DNA of 64,000 nucleotides, taken from Pterobdella sp. o SKG-2022 (lineage: Eukaryota; Annelida; Clitellata; Hirudinida; Piscicolidae). Location: contig OZ038320.1 in the NCBI GenBank assembly GCA_964035795.1, forward strand, positions 32,237,783 through 32,301,782, in the 5' to 3' direction. This document shows, piece by piece, positions 15,366 through 25,528 of the stretch. The position numbers and the translations under genes are program-made. The notes below the pieces were generated by a model, which saw nothing but the letters and a program-made list of their open reading frames with translations, made no database searches and was not told where the DNA came from. Each line of letters starts with the position of its first letter. The stretch's first letter is position 1.

Positions 15366-15495
15366 TGTGTTGAATTTCTTAATCTTTTGTAGACATTTGT
15401 GTTGAATTTCTTAATCTTTTGTGGACATTTGTGTTGAATTTCTTAATCTTTTGTGGACATTTGTGTTGAATTTCTTAATCTTTTGTGGACATTTG
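15366..15495. repeat. 32-bp tandem repeat, four units
   Basis: Four nearly identical copies of a 32-bp unit containing GTTGAATTTCTTAATCTTTT. Confidence 0.9.
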
Positions 15496-16366
15496 AATTT
15501 TTTCATTTTTTGTAGCTAAAATTTTAAACACGTCAACTTTTGTTGGCTCGTTTCATAATGTTTTTCCGGTTGTGTTCACTGGAGGCTGTAGAAAGCATAA
15601 TGAATTAACTCGAAACACCACAAAAAAAATCAATAAAAACAATGTGAAAAATAAATCTAATAATCAAAATAATCAAAAAAGCAAAAATGAGATTTAACAC
15701 AAAATGCAATTATGAACGAGTATGATTAAAGTGGCGTTAGCTTCAGTGGTTTTAGACCACAGTGTCTTGCATTGATCAATCCCATCCTTACATCATCATT
15801 AGTTATTAGACTGTTAATTTGTTCTGATTGTTTTATCAATGGTATAAATTTTTTATTATTGTTCATAAGTTGATATTTATTTTTTTTTTTAATTTATACT
15901 TATTTTCATTTCCAGCAATTTTTTGTACATAATATTAATAGAAATATTATTATTGTTGTTGTTAAATTTAGTTTTTCTTATTTTTTATGAAAACAAAATT
16001 CCTACATAAATTTAGTTTTTTTACTGTCGAAGTTGTAACCAGGCATGCAAAAAAAACAAAAAAAAACTATAGAAATACAGAAATTCATAAAATTTGGAAA
16101 TAAGTATATAGAATAAAATAATATCAAAAATGAAAATAAAGTAAAAAAAAATTAAATCAAAAAAAAAAAAACAAAATATGAAAGATTCACAGTTTTGAAT
16201 ATATTCAGCACTAAGATAAGGAAATATATTTTTTTTAAATGACAAAATTCTCAAAAATAAACAATAAAGAAGCGTAAAAAATAAAAGAAATTAAATCAAT
16301 AAAAAATAATGTGAGGGAGAATGAAAATTTAATGCTGACGATCCTTCAAAAATAATTGTAACAAAA

Positions 16367-16451
16367 CTATCTATCTATCTATCTATCTATCTATTCATCT
16401 ATCTATCTATTTATCTATCTAGCTATCTATTTATCTATCTATCTATCTAGC

Positions 16452-16498
<47 letters not shown>

Positions 16499-16510
16499 TC
16501 ATCTATCTAC
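16367..16510. repeat. (CTAT)n microsatellite
   Basis: Tetranucleotide array with scattered single-base interruptions (TTAT, TCAT, TAGC). Confidence 0.95.
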
Positions 16511-18272
16511 CTTTGTTCTCTCCATAAACTTTAAAAAATCTAATCTAAATTTTACGACATTTTAATCAAATATCCAATTTTATTTTTATAGTTCAATCTT
16601 TCTCATTATAGTTCCATCATCCCATATTATTATTTTTTTTCCACGTTTTTTCAAAAAAAAATCTCCCGTTTCTATGTTTTGAAAAATTTTTAAACCTTTT
16701 GGTTTTCTAGTTTGTAAGCACAACTTTACCCTTTTTTATTGGTTTTGCTCCTTTTTATTTTCTTTATGTCATTTACACTTTTATTCTTTAAAACTGTTTT
16801 TTTTTCTTAATAAACCATTCCATTTAAATGTTTGTCTTTTTTCCACATAATTTTACCTTCTTTCAACTAATTTATTTTTTTCATATTTCCACATCAAATT
16901 TTTTTTTTGTTTTTAAATTTTAACATTTTGAATTCTTCATTTTTTATGACTTTTGAAATATTATTTCTATAAAAAATTGTTATCATTTGTTTTGAATAAT
17001 ATCTCATTTTCCTCATTTTCTATTTCGATGTCTCTTTTTATTAAAAACAATTAAATTATATTCTATCATTTTTCTTCTCATTACTAATTTTGTTTCATTT
17101 TCACAATTCAATAAACAATTTTCTTTCTTCGGCTGTTGTAATTATTCTCACACTACGCACTATCTCCATTTTTCTTCCATAAACTTCATTGCAACTTTGG
17201 TTGTAACCAGTGTTCATAATGATTTAATTATATTTTTTATTTTTATTATTTAATGGTAAATGTGATAATTATTTGTTGTTTGTGTTTTGCATCATTAACG
17301 ACTATATCAAAAACTATAGTATTTTTTCTATTCAACTCTTTTTCATAATTTTTCTCTTATTTTTGAATCCAATTTACTATGAGCACCAATTCGTGATTTT
17401 TTCTCTAAATGTTATTGTTTTTATTTTTTCTCCGTTAATCATTATTATTATTATTTTGTTTTTATTTTTATTATTATTTTATGAATATTTAGGGTCGATC
17501 ATAAAATCAATTCACTCCATCAATCCGTGCGTGAGAATAATAACATTAATTACAAAAAATAATCATAAGAATATAATAATAAAAATAATGATTATATTAA
17601 TAATAAAACTGATGATAATAAAAAAACGAATAACAATAAATATCATATAAAATATAAGCATAGTAGCAGAAAAAAAAAAAAAAAACAATATAATAGTAAT
17701 AATAATAATTACTTTTTTTCAGTTTTCATAAGTTTATTTTCCAATTCAAGTATGCAAACAATCAAAAATTGTTGAACAAAAAAAAATATGTTAAAATCTT
17801 TTGAAATGCCTGTTATCGAGAATCGGTGAGCAAAATGAATGAACTCTATAAAACATAAATAATGAATTATAAACTGTTATGCAAATCTAGAAAAAAATAA
17901 TAGTAATACTAACGTCAATAAAATAAACTGAAAAATATAATGTTCTCAATGATTGAGATAACATAAACATGCGCCTAATTATCTATAACATATGAACTCG
18001 TGCCACAGTTTCTCAAGTTTATAGCAGTTTCGAAAGGTTTTTGTCTCGTAATGAATAATATGCAATCTCCAAGCTGAAGTTCATCAATGCATGACATAGG
18101 AAACAATTTAATGAAATAATTCATGAAAGTCATTTATTTGTGGTCGTTCAAACATTTACGACTCACCAACTGGAACTGAATTTTTATGTTTAAATTTAAT
18201 AGCATCACTGCTACAACAGGTTCATAGAGAAAGATGATCAAGTTCTATCATTAAACGTCAGCATGAAGTTTA

Positions 18273-18345
18273 ACCGAAAATTTTTGATTCTCGATAGATG
18301 TATTAAAAAATTTTCTCATTTGATGTTTTATGTTAAAAAATACTC
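18273..18345. mobile_element. Half copy of foldback family 1
   Basis: It matches the right half of the 2.9-kb foldback (CGAAAATTTTTGATTCTCGA, then a TCATTTGATGTTTTATGTTA block). The other arm is not evident. Confidence 0.45.
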
Positions 18346-19093
18346 CAAAAAAATACACTGATGTCGCTGAAAAGGTACAAGCTGAGTCACAAATCCTCTC
18401 CTAACATTTGGCTGTGCACGACTTCTCTTACTGCTTCTCCAGCTCTTAGTTTTATGTCTTTCAAACCACTAGAGTGGTTTTGATAAAATAATTAGAGTTC
18501 AAAAAATAATCATTCTTTAAAGATATGTTATGGAGTTGAAAATGTTATAGCACCAGACTTTCATTCATTTAATTGATATTTTTTCATACTTTTTTTACTT
18601 TTTTAATTGTTTTTCCCAAATGTTGTTTTTGTGAGTTTATTTAATAGAAACAGCTTAACTGGATTCACTTCCTAATGTAGCAAAAAAAATTTTTTAAACA
18701 TGTTTGAACAACAATAATAACAATAAGATTCACAACAATAATAATAATGAAAATTATAATATTATAAATCAAATAATCAGCATCGCTAATAACAACAAAA
18801 AAACTAAAACAATAATAGGGACGATGTGAAAATAATTGGAAATCATATTTTTATTTTTTTTATTTGAGTTATTATTTTTTTATTAGATTTATTATTCTTA
18901 TTGTTCGAGTTTATACGTATGCAATTGAAAGGTTAAAACTCAATCTTCAGTGGGTGCTCTAAAAATAAACAATAAATATGATAAGAATAATAAAAATAAT
19001 AACTAAAATATCAAAAAAAAATAAATTTACAACAAATTACTGCTATAAAAAAATGTAAAAATAACAAGAATGTTGCTAATAAATGAATAAAAG

Positions 19094-19126
<33 letters not shown>

Positions 19127-21331
19127 GCAAAGTAAGAAAAGTATGATGGTGGAATGGCTGGTATGTTTACTATAAAAACACAACATTTCAATCCCTTCAA
19201 TTTATTCACTCTATTTTGTATCTTTGGTTTCCGGGTTTCGACTATGCAGTAAATTTCTTTTTATTATTTAGTGTTTTTGTTTTTATAGTTTATCTTTTTC
19301 CGGGTTTGAGCATAATTTGTTATATTTATGGTTTTTGTTTTATTATCATCGATTTTTAATGAAAAAAATATTTTTTTTGTCTGAATTAGATTATAAATAA
19401 ATAAAACTGAAAATTTTCATAAAAAAATAAAAGAAATTATTCTAAATTAGTTTACCAAAAACTTTTTAAACGAAAAAACAAAGAGATGACTTGAAACATG
19501 GCGAATTGCTGGAAGCTTTTTTTGTTGTTTTTTTTGAGATTAAAAACGTATAAAAAATTGATTAAACTGTCAATGTTTTTATCCAACTTTATTTTTCAAA
19601 GATTTTTATGACGAAGAGGCTTGTTTTTTTTTCTGAAATGAAGTTTAAAAGAGTTTAAGGTGAAAATCAAACAAGTATATAATTAATATGGGCCTGGTAT
19701 GTCAGATCTCCAATTTTATGTTGGAAGTTTCGAATAATGCTTCTGCTTTGGTTATCAAAAAGTTTTTGTTGAAATATTATTTTTTTTGGTGATATTGTTA
19801 TATTTTTATTTTTTTTGGTTGAAACGATTCAAAAATTCGAAAGACTTTATTTTAAAAATCTCTCAGTTTCAGTTTTTCTATTTCCACAAGTTTCAAACGA
19901 AACATAAATAATAAAAATAATAAAAAACAACAAAAAAAACGTATATATATGGACTAGAAAATTGCTATCAAAAATAAAAAATATCATTAGTGATAAAATA
20001 ATTTGTAAAACACAGCGATAATGCTAACCTGGGAATGACTGTTAATTTAGAGTAATTACAATGAATAATTATGAAAAAAAAAACAAAAATAAAAAAAATA
20101 AAATCAGCATTGATAACAATTAGTTAAATTGCCGTAGTAAAAGACACGTTAAAAAAATAGTACCAACAAAAAAAAAAAAAGTAAAAAATAATCATCAGCA
20201 ACTACAATAAAAAAATAATAAAAATTAAAAAAAATATATAATTGAATAAAAAAATAAAAAGAATGAAATAATTCAAAATAATGACATAGTAATGTTAAAA
20301 TAATAGCAAGATCAAGAAGTTAATTATAACTAATATAACATGTGATAACAAGAGAATAAACCTTGGCAACAATTTTGAGACAAAAAATAGGGAAATTTTC
20401 AACTTATGAGAATAATAAAAAAAAATAATAATAAAAATAATGACAATAAAAAAATGATAATAATAACAGTACTTCATAATAGTATAACTTCTAGTTCTGG
20501 TATTTATTAAATATGCATGCCTATAAGTGCCTCATCTTACCAACAATAACAATTATAATCATAACAATAATATTCAAAATAAAAAGCATAAAAGTCAACA
20601 TTATAATGAAGAAAACAAAAATACTTGGTATCATAAAAATAATAGAACTAATCATGAGAAAAATATTAAGTATAACAAAAAAAATAAGAAAAATACAATT
20701 GAATGAAATGAATTAGTTAATGTGACGAAATCAGAAATACTGGTGATGATATCATGGTTGTGTGCAAATGAATTCAGAAATATCGAAAGAAATTTGAGAT
20801 ACGGTCCGTAATATTGATTCGAAACAGAGAAATATCAGACTGAAGGAGAAATATTTTGGAAAGATTAGAAAAAAAAGGTTTACTGTAAATGTGGATTAAT
20901 TTTTCATTAAAACTCTGAAATTCTTGCAAAAATTTCAATTTTTTTTGAACAAATGACGTTTATTTTTCCAAATAAAACATTTAAATTAAGTTGGATAGTG
21001 GGAATAGAAGGGTATAAAATGTGAAGTTAATTTTAAAGAAGTCAAATGATTGCAAAGATGATCACTATTGGAAAATTTTTAACAATCTAAATGAATAGAA
21101 TAAGCTTCAAAAATTGATAATCTGAAAACCCATATTAATTCAAAAACTTTTTCAAATTCCAAATATAATTGTAATAGATAATAAAATGTTTGATATTTGC
21201 TTAAGTGGATGAATATATCACCAAAAACAGCAAATACCATCTTTTTCCGTTTTAAATTCAACACAAGTGGTGCTGAATTAAAAATAATACGAGGTTTTGA
21301 TTGAGATAACCAACAAAAACTAAATATATTT

Positions 21332-23589
21332 TTAAATATGTCTTCCTCTTCCGGTTTTATGGGCATAGAACCTATTAAAATGGCCGGTGATAATGGGGAC
21401 AGGGATGGCCAGAGTAAGCACCCCTGTTAAGGCACACAACGTGCCTACTATCTTGCCCATGTAGCCTACCGGTACCCTGTGTGTAAGTGGGAGAGAAAAA
21501 GGTTAATGAACTGGAATGCGTGTGTTGTGTTGTGTAGTGTGGTGAGGTGTGTTGTGGTGTGTAGTGTGGTGGAGTGTGTTGTGTTGTGGGATGTTTTGTG
21601 GTGTGATATGCGATGTGAGATGGAATGATATAGAGTTTGGAAGGTGAGATTTGGTGATACGATTTTTTGATAAAAAAAAAGAATTTTTAAAAAGATTGCG
21701 GAGACAGAAGTTTAGACAAAAAGTTATTAGTTGAGAACAGTTCCACATATTTCCAATTATTTTTTACAATTTTTGTGGCGTCGAAGACTTTTTCGATTAA
21801 GTTTTTTCCATTTTTTTTCATTTATAATTGATTTTTGATCAAAACATATTAAAAGGATTAGCAAAACACAAAATAATTATAGAAGAAAATCATAAAAATA
21901 ATAAAGATGAAAATAGCAATAATATAAATAGAATAATTAGAATAACAAAAATAATAATAATAATGATGGAACCAAAAAATTTCTTCAAACGCACTTATCT
22001 CCATAGCCAACAGTTGTCATGGTGATGATGGCCCACCAGAAGGCATCGGGGATGCTTTTGATCTGCGAGCCTGTGGTGCCCAGCTCTGCGTAGTAGATGG
22101 CTGAAGAGAAGACTAACAAGCACACAAACAAGGCTACAAGGAAGAGGCCCAAACCTTCCAAAGAGGCCTTGAAAGTCAACACCAAAACCTGCAGACCTAC
22201 CGAGTGCTTGGTGAGTTTGAAAACCCTCACAAGTCTGATGACCCTCAGAAAGGCGAGGGATGCGGAAGACTTGGCACCCTCACAACTCATGGTTGAGAGG
22301 ACGTTGAAGAGAGTGATGTAGTAGGGGAGGATGGCGGTGACATCAATGATATTCTTGAAATCCTTCCAAAAGAGGATCTTGTTGGGACTCACAAGAAACC
22401 TCACCAGCACTTCAAATGTGAACCACACTGTGCAGAAGGTTTCAATGATGAAGAAAGGGTCCAAGAAGTTCGGAGCCTCATCTTTCTCGCAGTGAGACGT
22501 GGCAAAAACGGGCAGTGTTTCAACGCAGAAAAGCACAATGGAGACTAGAGTGACTGCAACAGAAAAAATGGCAATAGCGAAAGCCAGTGTGGAAGTTTCG
22601 GGGTTTTCAAAAAGCATCCAGATCTTCCTCATAGTGACGTCAGCAGGCAGAGGGGCCTCCCCCAACTCATACCCTTCCCCCTTCTTGTATTCGTCAACTG
22701 TTTCTTGTTCTATTTGGTAAAATAATATTTCAGACAAAAAAATTTCATCGGGTACATCTAATGGCCTTTTTAATCGTCCGCCATATTGGTAGTATGAAAA
22801 AATGGCTTCAAAACTGGGACGGTGTCGGTCGAAGAATAATTCGTTTTTCGATTGGTCAAAATACTGTTTCCTTTTTTCTCTGTTGCCCAATAAGGTTTCG
22901 GGATGTTTTTCAAAAAGTTCCAACTGAGACTCAAAGCACTGACCACTAACATTGATTCTGAGCCTCTCTTGCAGATGAGGCGCTGAGTTGAATGAAGAGG
23001 TGTCTATAGAGGTGTGGTCTGTGGGGGTGTTGTTGTGTTCCAAGTCGATCTTGGTGACTGTGTCGATGTTGTTGTTGTAGTTATTGTTGTTGCTGTAAGT
23101 ACTATTGTTTTTGTCGTTGTGAATGTAAACTCCCTCACTGAAACAGGGAGCTAGTTGTAAAAGTTTGTGACCTTCGACCTCTCTTTGAACTCTATCGATG
23201 GTTTTGGAAGAAGTTTTAGAAAGATCACAAAAGTCTGTCTGTGTAATTTTGTCTTTGTTTCGTGCTGTCTTTTGATTGTTGTGGACTTCATTGTCGTTTT
23301 GTGTCTGTTTATCTTTGTCTTGGAAACCAGACAAAAACGGAAAAGATTTTTTAGCAGGAAAAACAAACTCTGAAAAGAGTGTTTTTTGAGGGAAAATGAG
23401 GTTGGAACTTTTTTGAGGGAAGAGGATGTTCGAGATAGAATTTTTTTTGTGGATTTGCGAAGAGGTGAAGGTGCGAGGTAGGACTTTCAGGTGGAAATAG
23501 TTGCCGCCATGAATGTAGGAAACTGTGGTGCTTTTCTTCACCGATGTTATCAGCTTCTTCCGGTCGCCATTTTTGTTTTTTTCCAGCAT
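21332..23589 (-). CDS. Shaker-class (Kv1-like) voltage-gated potassium channel
   Basis: Two coding exons, 23589-21995 and 21476-21332, are joined by a 518-bp intron (donor AA|GTGCGT, acceptor ACACAG|G) that splits one Lys codon right after the selectivity filter. The predicted protein is 579 residues. A polar, Asn-rich N-terminus (1-208) leads into the T1 tetramerisation domain (about 209-305, INVSG and FFDRHRPSF). S1 is about 333-357, S2 about 376-400, S3 about 412-430, S4 about 446-462 with charges R449, R452, R455, K458 and K461, S5 about 475-500, and the pore helix and filter TMTTVGYGD at 523-531. S6 carries the Pro-Val-Pro gating motif. By family knowledge it forms tetrameric plasma-membrane K+ channels. 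Relative to Shaker, S4 lacks one Arg-x-x triplet. The C-terminus after S6 is only about 15 residues, with no evident PDZ ligand. The start ATG has A at -3. Family assignment is firm; subfamily is less so. Confidence 0.95.
21477..21994 (-). other. Kv channel intron with GT-rich minisatellite
   Basis: GT-AG intron of 518 bp. On the plus strand, 21520-21610 is a degenerate GTGTTGTG/GTAGTGTGGTG repeat (A/C-rich in the transcript) lying about 50 bp upstream of the splice acceptor. Confidence 0.85.
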
Positions 23590-24447
23590 TTTTGTGTTTC
23601 AGTGAAAATAATATTTTTAATGATACTTGCTTATTATAAACTTGTTTTTTGTTTTTCATCCAATTTTTTTACAGTTTCTAAAATATTTAAAAATAGTCAA
23701 ACTAAAAAAATCTCATCTTTAATTGGATCCAAACAGATATTTTCTAAATTTTAAGATTTCGTGTTATTTTTCTGTTTATATTTCCATTATTTTTTTCAAA
23801 TATGTATCTTTTTTCACTTATATTTTTATACATACCGTCTTTCATCAGCATGCTTCATTATTTTTAAACTGCCTGACCTGAATGATTCACGGCCTAATCG
23901 TGTACATAAAGTATTTCAACTTTTGATAACGTATCCACCAAAACCCAAAAAAACAAAAAAATTCAAAAAAAAAACGCAGAATTTTCAATGTTACAACCAG
24001 TTATAAGCTTATTCCATCAAAAACTTCTCCAAATGTTATCTTTATTTGTTCACCAATGTATTATAATTGAAGGTTTATAGTTTAAAGTCACTAAGCAACT
24101 ACGCCAAACTGACTGTGTTTCACCTATTAATAGAACTGCACACCAACCAATTTATTATTTATATTATTTCTAAAAACTATTATTTTTATTGCTTTTATTA
24201 TTCTTTTTTCCCCTTTTCATAAATTTGTTTCTGGTTCCCAACATTGACTTTTTATAACGAACTTTTAACCAGTTAACGCTATTATATATATAACAAAATT
24301 GCGTTACAACTAATTGCTTGAGTCCATAAAACCATCCAAATTTAATAATTTTTTTTAAATCTTTATAAAATTTTAAGCGCCATTTTTTTTCATGAAACTT
24401 TGAATTTATTGAGTAAGAGGATTATGCGCTTCTTATATGAACCTTGT

Positions 24448-24508
24448 TTGTGTGTGTGTGTGTGTGTGCGTTCGTATATATATATATATATATACATACA
24501 TATATACT
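24448..24508. repeat. Compound (GT)n-(TA)n microsatellite
   Basis: About ten GT units are followed, after CGTTCG, by about nine TA units and a CATA tail. Confidence 0.95.
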
Positions 24509-24750
24509 CAAACTGGCTAGAAAGCCGAAGGTAACTTCTAGATGCAGCTTGTAATCGTTTTGATAAATTATTTTCGAAAGCTGATTCATGAAGATGCTTT
24601 AGATGGTGATGAATGGAAAATGATTGCTTATGAGGGTTTGGAAGCTTTGAGGGTGACAGAATAAAACGAGACATCAAAAAGGAGGATACCTTGTTTTTTG
24701 AGAAGTTTGTTGGCAAGGGCATCATTTCAGATCAAGTTTCAACCCCTTGA

Positions 24751-24890
24751 TGTATGGGATGCTTGTATGTTTGTTTTTATGGGATGCTTGTATGTTTGTT
24801 TGTATGTGTGTTTATATGATTGTTTGTATGTGTGTTTGTATGTTTGTTTGTATAGGATGTCTGTATGTTTGTTTGTATGTGTGTTTTGAT
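24751..24890. repeat. TGTATGTTTGTT-type minisatellite
   Basis: Irregular tandem array of TGTATG and TTTG words. Long open frames on both strands here are low-complexity artefacts. Confidence 0.85.
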
Positions 24891-25528
24891 TTTTTGATCG
24901 TGTGTTTTGATGCGCGTGGTGCATGTCTCAAGACTTTGATTCAAGTTATATTCATATATTTATTATTTTTATCGTTTTTTATTACTTCTTTATTTTTAAT
25001 TATTATGTTATTTTTCAAATCTTCAGAATAATATTTTACTTTATTTTTGTAATTCATCTTGTTCTATGATAATGCTTCTTTCCTCCATATGCCTTCATTT
25101 AATTCAGCAGCCCCTTGCAACTATGTTACTCCTAATATGTTTGAACAAATTCCTTTGCAGCAATATTTATTCGAAAAAAATTTTTTTTGTTTTAAAATAT
25201 TTCAATAAATTTTATTTGCATTTTTATTCATTTTTTTTTAATTTTTTTATCATTTTTGCCATTTATTTATTTTTTTTATCGGTTCTTTTATTCGGCATGA
25301 TTTTTCTTATTGGTACGCCTTCTAAACTATGGGGAATACGTAGGAAATGCGATTGATGTGGATGATTAAGAATACAAAATGAATAATAAGAATAATAAAA
25401 AAATGAATAATAAACATAATAAAAAAATAAATAATTGAAAAAAAAGTTTTTTAATTTGTATTTGTATTTGTAGGGCGCGCAGTTTGCAAACTAGGTTTGC
25501 TGCAGAGGCGCTGTTCTAATCAGAAGGG

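Larger units (their letters stand above)
11367..21331. other. AT-rich intergenic region
   Basis: About 10 kb with no supportable gene. It contains poly-A/poly-T tracts, ATT/AAT runs and tandem repeats listed separately. Slightly G+C-richer pockets at 13080-13850, 15120-15330 and 18350-18480 have no frame I recognise. In the first, the string GCGTTCCATA recurs at about 13670 and 13750, with a related TTCCATATTGA copy between them. This region lies downstream of the Kv gene and could hold its 3' UTR near 21.3 kb. Confidence 0.6.
23590..25454. other. Intergenic region upstream of the Kv gene
   Basis: AT-rich sequence that would hold the Kv promoter and 5' UTR on the minus strand, though I see no clear promoter element. 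A compound (GT)n(TA)n and a TGTATGTTTG minisatellite are listed separately. A moderately G+C-rich block at 24510-24750 has an open minus-strand frame, but it is Ser/His/Leu-rich and unrecognised. Confidence 0.6.

Noticed and set aside
22097..23373. Plus-strand frames opposite the Kv channel
   Set aside because: Antisense to a clear ion-channel coding sequence, with no family features.
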